From CAWBRY01 sp963791295 (GTDB lineage Bacteria > Bacteroidota > Bacteroidia > Chitinophagales > Chitinophagaceae): DNA of 64,000 nucleotides. Positions 1-11,533 of the stretch are shown here, one piece after another. The stretch covers positions 868,001 through 932,000 of the forward strand of contig CAWBRY010000001.1 in the NCBI GenBank assembly GCA_963791295.1, given 5' to 3'. Below the pieces are notes generated by a model. The model did not search any database, was not told the DNA's origin, and saw only the letters and a list, made by a program, of their open reading frames with translations. Made by a program: the position numbers and the translations under genes. Each line of letters opens with the position of its first letter. The stretch's first letter is position 1.

Positions 1-1680
1 AATGTACCGGCAGATTTTTATAAGACAATGGAAAAGTACAAGCCCTTTGTTCAGTTAATTCCCATGAGCACATGGCATTTGTATTCTGAATTTAAGAACG
101 GTAAGCCTTCCGGCGGACGTATTACCTACGTTTGGTTGTTTGGTACTATTGGAATTTTTGTCTTGCTGCTGGCTTGTATCAATTTTATAAATCTGAGCAC
201 CGCCCGGTCAGAAAAACGCGGCAGGGAAGTGGGTGTCCGTAAGGCGCTTGGCTCGGGCAAGTCGCAATTGATCCTCCAATTTTTGAGCGAATCTATGATG
301 GTGGTTATAATGGCGTTCTTATTGTCGATCGGATTAGTTGTCTTATTGAAAGGTCTATTTAATACGTTGGCAGATAAAAGCATTGAATTGCCATTCGGTA
401 GTCCTGTTTTTTGGATTAGTGCTATGTTATTTATAGGCATTACCGGTTTTATAGCTGGCATATATCCTGCTTTTTATTTGTCTTCGTTTCACCCGGCGAA
501 AGTCTTAAAGGGTGTATTCCGTTCCGGCCGATTTTCTGCGTTACCGCGCAAGGTGCTGGTCGTCGTTCAATTTACTGTTTCCCTGGTTTTGATAATTGGA
601 ACCCTAATCGTTTACCAGCAGATTCAATTTGCGCGGAACCGTCCTATTGGCTATAGTAGAAATAATCTAATAAGCCTGGGTATGAGTGATAGCAATTACA
701 AAAGCAAATTGGGTATACTGAAAACAGAATTGCTTCGCTCCGGAGTAGTTTCTGAAATAGCTGCTTCTTCAAGTCCACTTACAGCGATTTGGAATTTGAC
801 AAGTGGATACAAATGGCCGGGCAAGGATCCAAACCTGGATGCAGAGTTCGCAATATGCAATGTCACACCGAACTTCGGCAAAACAGTTGGCTGGCAATTC
901 GCTTCTGGTCGTGATTTTTCAGAAGATTTAAAAACAGATACTACCGATGCCATTATTGTCAATGAAGCCGCCGTAAAGTATATGGGGTTAAAGGATCCGG
1001 TGGGCCAGAAATTGACAGATATCGACGAATTCGGCAAAGAAAAATGGTCAAGGACGATCATAGGAGTTGTCAAAGACCTGATCATGGAATCTCCTTATGA
1101 CCCGGTTGTGCCAACACTTTACTACTTTAACAAATATGCGTCAAGCATATTGCATTTGAAAATTAACCCCGCCATGCCCGCCACTGCCGCTTTGCAAAAA
1201 ATAGAAGGAATTTTAAGCAAAATCATTCCCACTGCGCTTTTTGACTACAAATTCGTAGATGAAGAATACGCCAGGAAATTCAGTCAGGAAGAACGAATAG
1301 GAAAACTGTCCGGTGTCTTTTCGGGCCTTGCTATTTTTATTTCATGCCTGGGCTTGCTGGGTCTGGCTTCCTATGTGGCAGAACGACGCACCAAGGAATT
1401 AGGGATCCGAAAAGTCGTGGGAGCTTCCATTTTTAGCCTGTGGAAAATGTTATCAAAAGATTTTGTAGTACTCGTAGTGATCTCTTGTCTCATTGCTATT
1501 CCCATAGCTTACTATTTCCTGGATGATTGGTTAAAGAATTATCAGTATCGGACTTCAATTTCATGGTGGGTATTCTTTGTCGCAGGCACAGGGGCGTTGG
1601 CTATTACTTTATTGACGGTGAGCTTTCAGGCAGTAAAAGCAGCAATGATGAATCCGGTTAAAAGTTTGCGATCTGAATGA
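1..1680 (+). CDS. ABC transporter permease, FtsX/MacB type (5' end outside window)
   Basis: The reading frame is already open at base 1 (N-V-P-A-D-F...), so the gene starts upstream and about 559 codons are visible. Hydrophobic segments lie near residues 40-65, 90-120, 135-160 and 180-205 of the visible part. A periplasmic domain of roughly 200 residues follows, then three more membrane segments near the C-terminus. This is the two-FtsX-domain layout of the large Bacteroidota MacB-like permeases. The motif VGVRKALGSGKSQL and its C-terminal echo ELGIRKVVGAS are the conserved cytoplasmic coupling segments of FtsX domains. Such proteins pair with a LolD/MacB-type ATPase and usually move lipoproteins, peptides or drugs. 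No ATPase gene is visible, so the substrate is unknown. Confidence 0.9.
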   Translation, partial: NVPADFYKTMEKYKPFVQLIPMSTWHLYSEFKNGKPSGGRITYVWLFGTIGIFVLLLACINFINLSTARSEKRGREVGVRKALGSGKSQLILQFLSESMMVVIMAFLLSIGLVVLLKGLFNTLADKSIELPFGSPVFWISAMLFIGITGFIAGIYPAFYLSSFHPAKVLKGVFRSGRFSALPRKVLVVVQFTVSLVLIIGTLIVYQQIQFARNRPIGYSRNNLISLGMSDSNYKSKLGILKTELLRSGVVSEIAASSSPLTAIWNLTSGYKWPGKDPNLDAEFAICNVTPNFGKTVGWQFASGRDFSEDLKTDTTDAIIVNEAAVKYMGLKDPVGQKLTDIDEFGKEKWSRTIIGVVKDLIMESPYDPVVPTLYYFNKYASSILHLKINPAMPATAALQKIEGILSKIIPTALFDYKFVDEEYARKFSQEERIGKLSGVFSGLAIFISCLGLLGLASYVAERRTKELGIRKVVGASIFSLWKMLSKDFVVLVVISCLIAIPIAYYFLDDWLKNYQYRTSISWWVFFVAGTGALAITLLTVSFQAVKAAMMNPVKSLRSE

Positions 1681-1710
1681 ACGGTTGTTGATTTTGGATT
1701 GTGAGATGCA

Positions 1711-3348
1711 TCATTCCGGCGAAACTTCGTGTAATCGTTTTTCCCGTAGTTTGAATTCTTCTAAATCAATCAGGGAAAGATATTTCCTGATCAGGTCCTC
1801 ATCAAATTCGGAGCGCCGGTTCATTTCATAAAGTAATTTTCGTTGTTGCTCTAACAGTTCGAGATAAATGTTTTGAAAATCGAACAGTGGATTTCCAGCT
1901 GAATTACTGACGTCTTTAATATCCTGCTGCAAAAAGCTCAAATCCAGTTGCAAGCGGGCAAACAAGTTTTCTACATGTTCATTTTTTATTTGTTTATCAG
2001 CATGTTTTTCTTGCAGCAATTTTAACGAAACCATCGCCATTTTTTTCTGAATGATTTGTTCCTGTTTTAGATGGTCAATGGGACTGGAGCTATCTTCCGG
2101 TTTTATTTTTCGAATCACCCAGGGAAGCGTGAGGCCCTGGAAAACCAAAGTGATGAGGATAACTATGAACGTAATAAAAAGGATCAGGTTGCGGTAAGGA
2201 AACTGGCTGCCATTGTCAAGTAGTAATGGAATAGAAAGAGCCATGGCAAGGGAAACCACACCCCGCATTCCTGCCCAACCAAAAACAAGGGGTAGCCTCC
2301 ACCCCGGGTTCGGATCCGCTACCGTGATAAAATGACTCATGAATCTTGTAAAAAGTGATGCGCCCAATGTGCAAAGCAGCCTGGTAATGATCAGTACTCC
2401 TGATATCGCCAATCCATACCAGATCGCCCGGGCCAAGCTTGTATCGCCGAGTTGGTCTACAATGGATGGCAATTGAAGCCCAATTAGCATAAATATCAAT
2501 CCGTTCAATACAAAAACCAGGCTTGTCCATACGTTCACTCCCTGGAGCCGGCTGGAATAAGTGAGCATGATCTGGCGCTTCGTTGATAAAAAAAGACCCC
2601 CACTAACAACTGCCAATACACCAGAAAAATGGAAATACTCAGCAGCATAGTACATACAGTAGGGCGTCACTACCGTTAAGATAATATCGATACCCGGTGT
2701 TGTCGGCAACCACCGATGAATAGAATAGAATACAGCGCCAACCAGCAGCCCAATTAAAGTTCCCATAACAATTACCATGAAGAAACTGGTAGTAGCTTGT
2801 CCGAAATGAAACTGACTGGTGACAACCGCTGCTGCTGCGAAGCGAAATACAATCAATGATGATGCGTCATTAAGAAGACTTTCACCTTCTGCAACGCTAA
2901 GCAAGGTCTTGGGAACTTTCACCTTGCGCATGATGGTCGTAGCAGAGATGGCGTCAGGCGGTGACACAATTCCCCCCAGTAAGAAACCGAGCGCTAATGA
3001 GAAACCGGGGATGAGCGCATTCGACACAAAGGCAACTACGCAAGAGGTGAGGATAACGATTGGAAAAGCAAAGCTCATGATTACTCTTCTCCATTTCCAG
3101 AACTCCTTCCAGGACATCTGCCATGCCGCTTCGTAAAGTAAGGGAGGAAGAAAAATAAAGAAGATCAACTCAGGATCAATAGTCACCTTTGAAAACGCGG
3201 TCGTAAAACTCAGTCCTAATCCACCTATGACAAGTATGATGGGGTAAGCCAAGCGCAGTTTATTTGCGATCATGACCAATGCAAGAATGATCAGGACGAG
3301 ATAGACGTATTGGATAAATTGTTGCTGCATGTTATGCCCGTGGGGCAT
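1711..3348 (-). CDS. Na+/H+ antiporter, CPA1 family
   Basis: A 545-residue protein with about 12 hydrophobic segments in residues 1-410 and a charged cytoplasmic tail of about 130 residues. The CPA1 signatures are clear: SPPDA near residue 130 and EGESLLNDASSL near residue 155, which carries the acidic and polar residues of the ion site. Family members exchange Na+ (or K+) for H+ across the inner membrane for pH and salt homeostasis. ATG at 3348 gives MPHGHNMQQQ; a second ATG at 3330 is equally plausible. The last gene of a minus-strand series from katE, it ends 30 bp from the convergent permease gene. Ion specificity cannot be read from sequence. Confidence 0.93.
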   Translation of the reverse strand: MPHGHNMQQQFIQYVYLVLIILALVMIANKLRLAYPIILVIGGLGLSFTTAFSKVTIDPELIFFIFLPPLLYEAAWQMSWKEFWKWRRVIMSFAFPIVILTSCVVAFVSNALIPGFSLALGFLLGGIVSPPDAISATTIMRKVKVPKTLLSVAEGESLLNDASSLIVFRFAAAAVVTSQFHFGQATTSFFMVIVMGTLIGLLVGAVFYSIHRWLPTTPGIDIILTVVTPYCMYYAAEYFHFSGVLAVVSGGLFLSTKRQIMLTYSSRLQGVNVWTSLVFVLNGLIFMLIGLQLPSIVDQLGDTSLARAIWYGLAISGVLIITRLLCTLGASLFTRFMSHFITVADPNPGWRLPLVFGWAGMRGVVSLAMALSIPLLLDNGSQFPYRNLILFITFIVILITLVFQGLTLPWVIRKIKPEDSSSPIDHLKQEQIIQKKMAMVSLKLLQEKHADKQIKNEHVENLFARLQLDLSFLQQDIKDVSNSAGNPLFDFQNIYLELLEQQRKLLYEMNRRSEFDEDLIRKYLSLIDLEEFKLREKRLHEVSPE

Positions 3349-3436
3349 AAAAATAGCGAAAGGAAGGATATATGCTTATCCAATCCCTGCATAAGAGAGA
3401 CAATCGGAATAATAGTAATTAATAGCGGTGGATGTG

Positions 3437-3991
3437 TCACGCCATCTCATAACTATGGAGCACCACTCCATTGTCAAACTCTTTGCTATCGCTGAGTTTC
3501 AACTCTTTCTTTCCTGCGATGCCGTCAAATATAGGCGTGCCCTTTCCTAAAACAACGGGATATACCATGATCTGATATTCATCCACTAACCCGTTTTCCG
3601 TGCAGAGATTGACTATACTACCGCTTCCAAGAATGGTCATATTCTTGCCGGCTTTCTTTAGTTTTTTTATCTCTTCAACAATATTATCACTCAGAATCCG
3701 GGTATTATCCCAATCCGCTTTTTTCAGTGTTCTGGAAAAAACAATTTTCTCCGCCTTATTCATTCCTTCAGCAACCTCGGGATTTTGCTTGCTGGCTTGT
3801 GGAGTAGGCCAATAGCCAGCCATCATTTCGTAGGTTTTTCTTCCGAACAGCAGAATGTTTCCTGATTTTGCATTTTTCGCCGCAAACTCACTCTGTTCTT
3901 TCGAATTATTCTTTGACCAACTGACATCTTCATTTGGTCCTTTGAAAAAACCATTGAGAGAGACGAAATTATATACTGTTAGCTTTCCCAT
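3437..3991 (-). CDS. Dihydrofolate reductase family protein (RibD C-terminal domain)
   Basis: A 184-residue soluble protein starting MGKLTVYNFVSLNGFFKG, the usual opening of YyaP/YwjB-like members of the RibD_C/DHFR fold. The motif LLFGRKTYEMMAGYWP (around residues 48-63) and the later ILGSGSIV (around residues 119-126) match the NADPH-binding parts of this fold. The length is normal for the family. The fold is shared with real DHFR and with the riboflavin reductase domain, but stand-alone members of this subgroup mostly have no proven substrate. It lies 89 bp downstream of cydB on the same strand. The family call is firm; the reaction is unknown. Confidence 0.88.
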   Translation of the reverse strand: MGKLTVYNFVSLNGFFKGPNEDVSWSKNNSKEQSEFAAKNAKSGNILLFGRKTYEMMAGYWPTPQASKQNPEVAEGMNKAEKIVFSRTLKKADWDNTRILSDNIVEEIKKLKKAGKNMTILGSGSIVNLCTENGLVDEYQIMVYPVVLGKGTPIFDGIAGKKELKLSDSKEFDNGVVLHSYEMA

Positions 3992-4080
3992 AATAGCTTA
4001 TTTAATCGTTATCAAAAAAGTGATCTGCTTCCGGAGCACAAATAAAATGCCAACCTCTATCTGGCGGACGACCACGGCTG

Positions 4081-5079
4081 TTATTCGTCCTTTGGTTTCT
4101 TAAATACTTTAAAGAGAAAATAAAACGACGGAATAATGAGTAACAATCCCACAAATAACGCGATCAATAATTGATATAGCGTGGCATTGGGAGCGCGGCT
4201 ATTAAAAAAAGTGAGATGATTGCCATTTTTTTCATACACCAAGACGGGGAAATGAATGGCAAACCATCCCAGGATGATCAAAGCGACTTGCAATGCGATA
4301 GCCCCTCTTAAATAAAGAGCCCTGGGATGGCTGAATAAGTAATAGGTCACTGGAATCAATAAAAGGACAATAGCAAATGCGGAGATGCTGATACGAGATT
4401 GAAAGTAACCGCTGAAAAGATGTTGACTTTCCAATTCTGCTGCCAGGAAAACCAGGCTGCCGAGTATGAAGGTTGTCCACAAAAATATTTTGCACAGCCT
4501 CGTATATTTTTTTTGTTCCTGTGAATCGATCGACTCACCCAAGAGGAAAATAGCGGCTATATAAGCAAAAAGTGATGCTACAAACAACCCCAGAGCAAAG
4601 CAAAATAAATTGAACCATGGATCAATAAATCTTTCATAAAAACTTCCGGAGCTACTGCTGCTTATCTTTCCTGTTAGCATGGCGCCAAGAGTAATTCCTA
4701 AAAAAATAGGTGTAATAAAACTGGATAGCTTGAAAAAAATGCTGAAATATTTGTGCAGGCCACTCTTCGAAATGTCATAATAACGGAAGACAAACGATGA
4801 ACCGCGCAATACAATACCCATCAATACGATCATCAACGGAATATGAAGGGATAAACTGACCGTGGAGTACACAATAGGAAAGCCGGTAAAAATTATGACG
4901 ATGGCGAGGATCAACCATACATGATTAGCCTCCCAAACCGGCGCCATCGCTTTCGAAATGGTTTGCTCTCCTTTCCTTCCAGCAAACGTTTCTACTATAC
5001 CCGCTCCAAAATCTGCCCCTCCCAGCAAGGTATACAGGATAAAAGACACGGCAAGTATGATAATAATGAGTTCGAGCAT
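4081..5079 (-). CDS. cydB: Cytochrome bd ubiquinol oxidase subunit II
   Basis: About 332 residues with eight to nine membrane segments. The N-terminus has the CydB pattern LLGGADFGAGIVE followed by PVWEANHVWLI, both near-invariant in the family. CydB is the structural partner of CydA in the bd-type quinol oxidase, which reduces O2 to water with high affinity and adds to the proton gradient by vectorial chemistry. ATG at 5079 is preferred; a TTG directly before it would add one residue. The start lies 3 bp after the cydA stop, so the two genes are surely co-transcribed. No CydX-like small ORF is evident after it. Confidence 0.97.
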   Translation of the reverse strand: MLELIIIILAVSFILYTLLGGADFGAGIVETFAGRKGEQTISKAMAPVWEANHVWLILAIVIIFTGFPIVYSTVSLSLHIPLMIVLMGIVLRGSSFVFRYYDISKSGLHKYFSIFFKLSSFITPIFLGITLGAMLTGKISSSSSGSFYERFIDPWFNLFCFALGLFVASLFAYIAAIFLLGESIDSQEQKKYTRLCKIFLWTTFILGSLVFLAAELESQHLFSGYFQSRISISAFAIVLLLIPVTYYLFSHPRALYLRGAIALQVALIILGWFAIHFPVLVYEKNGNHLTFFNSRAPNATLYQLLIALFVGLLLIIPSFYFLFKVFKKPKDE

Positions 5080-5082
5080 CAA

Positions 5083-6408
5083 CTATTCCTCTTCCAAATT
5101 AGCCGATGGATAATTTTTACCTACCGCTGCAATCTGTTTTTTTAATAGCCAAACGATTATAGCAGTGAGCAGTATATAAACAACCGTAACAGTATAAAAT
5201 GAATATTCCAGTCCTTCCATAGTGGAAACCGCATCTTTGGTTTTCATCACTCCATATATAATCCATGGCTGCCGTCCTACTTCCGTGACGATCCAACCCG
5301 CTTCTACGGCTATAAACCCGAGTGGCGTAAGCAGGGAAATAAATACAAGCCACCATTTTTTTGACAAGGTTTTTTTCCTCCAGATGCTAAATAGCAAAAA
5401 CAATATCCCTGCAAAGACCAACAGGAAACCAATGCTGATCATGATCTGAAAAGAAAAATGAACTATCGATACCGGCGGCCTTTCTTCCTTAGGGAATTTA
5501 TCAAGCCCCGTAACCTCAGCATTAAAATCACCGTGCGCGAGATAGCTGAGAAGTCCGGGTATGCGAATGGCATGGTCAACCCTTTCCTCCGCATCATTGG
5601 GAACTCCGCCAATGAGCAGGGGAGCCGATTTCGTTGTTTTATACAGTCCTTCAATGGCCGCTAACTTAGCCGGTTGAGTGATGGCAATATTTTTTGCCGA
5701 ATAGTCGCCGCTAAAGGGTTGCAAGAACGCGGCAACAACACCAAAAGTTAGGGCGGTCCTCATTGCTGTCTTATGAAACACATTCTTTCTTTTCTTGAGG
5801 AGAAGAAATGCATGCACGCCGGCAACTGCAAACGAGGTAGCAATAAATGCAGCCAATATCATGTGCAATGCTTGCTGTGCCCAGGAATTGTTGAACATGG
5901 CAGCGACCGGATCAATGTTCACTGCCTTCCCGTTTTCCCATGTAAACCCCGCAGGGCTGTTCATCCAGGCATTGGCAGCCACAACAAAGATCCCCGACAT
6001 TATTCCTGAAACGCCCACAGCAATTCCTGATATCCAATGAACCCATTTATTCAGCCTGCCCCAACCATACAAGAAAATCCCGAGTGCGATAGCTTCTACA
6101 AAGAATGCAGTTCCTTCCCACGAAAAAGGCATGCCGATGATAGGCCCGGCATGTTTCATGAACTCGGGAAAAAGCAGACCCAATTCGAAAGCCAATACGG
6201 TTCCGGAAACGGCACCTACAGCAAAAAAAATAGCGACGCCTTTCGACCAGGCTTTCGCTATATCCAGGTAAACCTGCTTTTGGGTTCGAAGCCATTTCCA
6301 TTCACTAAATGCCATCAGGATAGGCATAGTCATCCCTATGCATGCAAAGATGATGTGGAAACCCAATGAAAGCCCCATTTGAAACCTGGCAGCAGTGAAG
6401 TTATCCAT
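5083..6408 (-). CDS. cydA: Cytochrome bd ubiquinol oxidase subunit I
   Basis: 441 residues from ATG 6408 (MDNFTAARFQMGLSLGFHII); an upstream TTG at 6438 would add ten unlikely residues. The haem ligands can be placed: His in LGFHII near residue 18, His in QQALHMI near 185, and Met in FSFQIM near 335. The motif GWIVTEVGRQPW near residue 375 is diagnostic. The Q-loop that binds quinol is present (SGDYSAKNIA, then QPAKLAAIEG) but short, as in the compact CioA-like subgroup; E. coli CydA is about 520 residues. It is the catalytic, three-haem subunit in the inner membrane. It lies 71 bp downstream of katE, giving an oxygen and peroxide defence block. Confidence 0.97.
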   Translation of the reverse strand: MDNFTAARFQMGLSLGFHIIFACIGMTMPILMAFSEWKWLRTQKQVYLDIAKAWSKGVAIFFAVGAVSGTVLAFELGLLFPEFMKHAGPIIGMPFSWEGTAFFVEAIALGIFLYGWGRLNKWVHWISGIAVGVSGIMSGIFVVAANAWMNSPAGFTWENGKAVNIDPVAAMFNNSWAQQALHMILAAFIATSFAVAGVHAFLLLKKRKNVFHKTAMRTALTFGVVAAFLQPFSGDYSAKNIAITQPAKLAAIEGLYKTTKSAPLLIGGVPNDAEERVDHAIRIPGLLSYLAHGDFNAEVTGLDKFPKEERPPVSIVHFSFQIMISIGFLLVFAGILFLLFSIWRKKTLSKKWWLVFISLLTPLGFIAVEAGWIVTEVGRQPWIIYGVMKTKDAVSTMEGLEYSFYTVTVVYILLTAIIVWLLKKQIAAVGKNYPSANLEEE

Positions 6409-6479
6409 GTTTGCAGTTCCGGAATTTTCCAGAAGCAAATCTATTCAATAAAATAGCGCGTTGGATTCAAAATCATAGC

Positions 6480-8636
<2,157 letters not shown>

Positions 8637-8767
8637 AACAGATAGTCTTTTAAAATTGGTTCTCAATCAAACGGCATGCCTAGAGTCGGAGGACTATATA
8701 AGTATCTGCTAGTTGTTTACGCGTCTGCAATTCGAAAGTGTTTAACCATTCGCGGAAAATATAAATT

Positions 8768-8783
8768 GGGTAATATCTTACCC
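8768..8783. promoter_or_regulatory. Short perfect inverted repeat in the katE/kinase intergenic region
   Basis: GGGTAA and TTACCC flank a 4-base TATC spacer between the divergent catalase and kinase genes. The size and place suit an operator for a dimeric regulator, but six-base arms can arise by chance. No promoter could be placed with confidence in the rest of this 221-bp region. Confidence 0.25.
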
Positions 8784-8857
8784 TTAAATATCCCATCTTA
8801 TCCGGAAATAAGACTCTATATCTCAATATTTGGTCGCGGCATGATTTTGAGTAGATA

Positions 8858-10321
8858 ATGAGGGCAATAAGATTTAAAATGGAAAAACAGAATCTTTCAT
8901 CGCTGAACTATTATGAGGCTTTATTTACCGAACTGAAGCAAAACGCTGTCATTGCCATGGATCCTTCGGGTGTGATATTGGAAATAAATACGGCATTTAC
9001 GCACACATTTGGATACGAGCGTCAGGATATTATAGGGCAAAACTTTTCCATCTTGTTCACCAAGGAAAATCAATTGACGAATCTGCCGGGCAACGAATTA
9101 AACCGTGTATTGGAAAAAGGGCAGGCGTCGGATAACAATTACCTGGTGAAAAGCGAAAACCAACCGGTGTGGGTGTCGGGAGAATCGATATTACTTCACG
9201 ATGATAGAGGAAACACAGTTATTCTAAAGATCTTTTTTAATCTGCAGTTACTAAAGGAGTCAGAGACATCTGTGACCCGCCTGAATGAATTCAGTGAAAA
9301 TATCCTGGCTTCGATTGAAGACGTTGTCCTGGTTATCGATGACGAACTAAATATTGAAAAGGCGAATACGGCCTTTTACAATTTTTTTGACAATAATCCT
9401 CACCAGGCAGCTCCTTCCAATTTCGCAAGAATATTGGAATTCTCCGGGAAAAATGAAATTCTCTACGATAGTATCCTGGAAGCAACCAGAACAAAAAAAG
9501 GGTTTCAAAACAAAATATTATCTGTTCTTACCCGGGCAGGGCACAATAAAGTGTTTGAAATCAGTTGTACAATTCTTCAAACAGGCGCGGCCAACCATTT
9601 ACTGCTGGTGATGCATGACATTACTCTGTATACAGAAATCGAGCGCGAAAGAGAGGATATAATTGGCTTTGTCGCACATGAACTTCGGAACCCATTGTCA
9701 AATATCATGCTTTGCAATGAATTGATCAGCCGAATGGCCGAAGAAGTAAATCAACAGGAGATATTGGACCTTGCAAAGCGAAGTAAAAATAACACGGCAC
9801 GCCTGAATAAAATGGTCAACGAACTTTATGAAGCGACCAAAGTCAGCTCCGGAAATTTCAAACTCGAATTGTCTTCCTTTAATCTCCTGGATCTGGTAAG
9901 AGAAGCCAAACAAACTTTTGAAGTGTTGCAGCCCGCATATACCATACTAATAGACAGCAAAACCAATGAGATCATCGTAAAGGGCGATCGTTATCGGCTT
10001 ATGCAGGTAATCGACAACTTTTTGAGTAACAGTATTAAATATTCCAACGGTAATCCCAATATCTATATTACACTGGAAGCAGACAATGAAAAAGCGACCG
10101 TCTCCGTAACAGATGAAGGACTGGGCATATCGGCGGCCCAATTGCCTCATATCTTCGACCGGTTTTTCCGTGCAGAAAAAACAAAAAACCTGGAGGGCGT
10201 GGGTCTTGGCCTTTACCTCTGTCGCCAGATCATCCTGGCCCACAAAGGAACCATTTGGGCAGAAAGTGAGGAAGGAAAAGGTTCTACATTTTTTTTCTCA
10301 ATCCCTGTAAAACAAAATTAG
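8858..10321 (+). CDS. Soluble PAS-PAS sensor histidine kinase
   Basis: 487 residues with no membrane segment, so a cytoplasmic sensor. PAS-like domains lie near residues 12-125 (AVIAMDPSGVILEIN, FTHTFGYERQDIIGQ) and 145-262. The HisKA box FVAHELRNPLSN puts the phospho-accepting His near residue 273. The HATPase domain shows N-box NFLSNSIKYS near 386, G1 DEGLGI and G2 GVGLGLYLC near 447. It autophosphorylates on His and passes phosphate to a receiver. ATG at 8858 gives MRAIRFKMEK; the internal ATG eight codons later (8879) is an alternative. The partner receiver gene starts 5 bp after the stop. Redox or oxygen sensing is suggested only by the neighbouring katE-cydAB. Confidence 0.95.
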   Translation: MRAIRFKMEKQNLSSLNYYEALFTELKQNAVIAMDPSGVILEINTAFTHTFGYERQDIIGQNFSILFTKENQLTNLPGNELNRVLEKGQASDNNYLVKSENQPVWVSGESILLHDDRGNTVILKIFFNLQLLKESETSVTRLNEFSENILASIEDVVLVIDDELNIEKANTAFYNFFDNNPHQAAPSNFARILEFSGKNEILYDSILEATRTKKGFQNKILSVLTRAGHNKVFEISCTILQTGAANHLLLVMHDITLYTEIEREREDIIGFVAHELRNPLSNIMLCNELISRMAEEVNQQEILDLAKRSKNNTARLNKMVNELYEATKVSSGNFKLELSSFNLLDLVREAKQTFEVLQPAYTILIDSKTNEIIVKGDRYRLMQVIDNFLSNSIKYSNGNPNIYITLEADNEKATVSVTDEGLGISAAQLPHIFDRFFRAEKTKNLEGVGLGLYLCRQIILAHKGTIWAESEEGKGSTFFFSIPVKQN

Positions 10322-10326
10322 AAGTC

Positions 10327-10674
10327 ATGGAAAAGATCTTAGTTGTAAACAATGATATGGATACGATGACTCTTTTAAAGTCATTGCTGGAAAGAAAACT
10401 GTATGCAGTGAAATTTACGGGAAACCAGGATGAGGCAATGGATCTGGCAGCAGACTTTCGGCCTGATCTAATTATCATCGACATTTTACAGAGAGAAGTG
10501 ATAGAGTTATTGAGAAAAACGGAAACCTTCAATCATATTCCAATCATACTGATGACAGGCTATAATTCAACCGAAAAAAGTATTGAATCTGCTGTCGAAG
10601 ATGTAATAAAAAAACCCTTTGATTTCGAATTGCTGGAACATAAAATTAGGCAACAGCTCGGCAAGACCGGTTAG
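10327..10674 (+). CDS. Single-domain response regulator receiver, atypical acidic pocket
   Basis: 115 residues, a lone CheY-like receiver with no output domain. The phospho-acceptor Asp is in DLIIIDI near residue 52, the switch Thr in ILMTGY, and the conserved Lys in VIKKPF. The first strand reads ILVVNNDMD: the two acidic residues that normally hold Mg2+ (as in VDDD) are both Asn here, with an Asp one position later. This could weaken phosphorylation or favour a fixed conformation. It starts 5 bp after the kinase stop, so it is co-translated with it. It may act by protein contact or relay to another kinase. The family call is certain; its activity is open. Confidence 0.92.
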   Translation: MEKILVVNNDMDTMTLLKSLLERKLYAVKFTGNQDEAMDLAADFRPDLIIIDILQREVIELLRKTETFNHIPIILMTGYNSTEKSIESAVEDVIKKPFDFELLEHKIRQQLGKTG

Positions 10675-10676
10675 AA

Positions 10677-11417
10677 TTATGTAGAGTACTTCACCTGGCA
10701 GTTCTTGCAATAGAAAGTTCTTCTCTTTGTCTTACCGCAATACTTCTTGATAAACGGCAGGTCACAACGCAGACATATCTTCTTTGTATGTGCCAGCCAG
10801 TGCTTTCTTAGTTCATACACTTTTTTCCACTTTAAGAAATCAAAGCTATACTGTCTGGCCTCCCTGATCAACTCTGTCAATTTACGCGGAGGAATATGAC
10901 CCACGCGGGTTTCGGGATGAAGACGGATGCGGTAAAGAACTTCATTTTTGATGATGTTTCCGACACCGGAGAATACCTGCTGGTCCAGCAAGGCATCGCA
11001 AACCATTGTCTTTGGCATCGCTTTTAATTTCCTTCTTGCTTTTGCCGGTTTCCAATGATCACTGAGGACATCGGCTTCCCAATCGAAAAGGTCGTCCAGG
11101 TCTCCTTCCAATTGTTTAACTGCACAAGTGTAGAAATAAATTCCGCCTTTTGAAAATTGAATGCCTAACCGCAAACTTCTATCTGGCTTTGTCTGTTCAT
11201 CGAAGCTATACGAGCCAAACATCAGGAAATGTACCCTGATCGTAATCCCTTTTAGACAAATAAAGAATTGTTTTCCCCAGCTGCGGAAATCAACGATCGT
11301 TTTTTGAGATAGGATCTCCATATTGATCTTGGCATTCCCTCTCGCTGTTAAGATCTTCCTGCCTTTGTAGGGCAGCGCCAGTTCCTTTAGTATTAAGATG
11401 GACGGGCCTTCCGGCAT
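10677..11417 (-). CDS. Fpg/Nei-family DNA glycosylase/AP lyase
   Basis: 246 residues. After Met removal the N-terminus is PEGPS, giving the Pro nucleophile and Glu3 of the Fpg/Nei base-excision family. The helix-two-turn-helix segment DQQVFSGVGNIIKNE lies near residues 146-160. A C-terminal zinc finger (CLRC ... CKNC) lies near residues 215-240. These enzymes excise oxidised bases and nick the abasic site. The closest look is to the short endonuclease VIII-like (Nei2) group rather than MutM, but I cannot settle that by eye. It converges on the receiver gene with only 2 bp between stops. Confidence 0.92.
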   Translation of the reverse strand: MPEGPSILILKELALPYKGRKILTARGNAKINMEILSQKTIVDFRSWGKQFFICLKGITIRVHFLMFGSYSFDEQTKPDRSLRLGIQFSKGGIYFYTCAVKQLEGDLDDLFDWEADVLSDHWKPAKARRKLKAMPKTMVCDALLDQQVFSGVGNIIKNEVLYRIRLHPETRVGHIPPRKLTELIREARQYSFDFLKWKKVYELRKHWLAHTKKICLRCDLPFIKKYCGKTKRRTFYCKNCQVKYST

Positions 11418-11533
11418 CAGAATGTTTTGAACCGTTCTGCAAATTATACGCCATAAGTATTGAAGGCATTTTTGCTCATAGATTCCAGGTCAAGTCTGCG
11501 ATATATTTACCTTCACATAAAATATTGGAAAAC

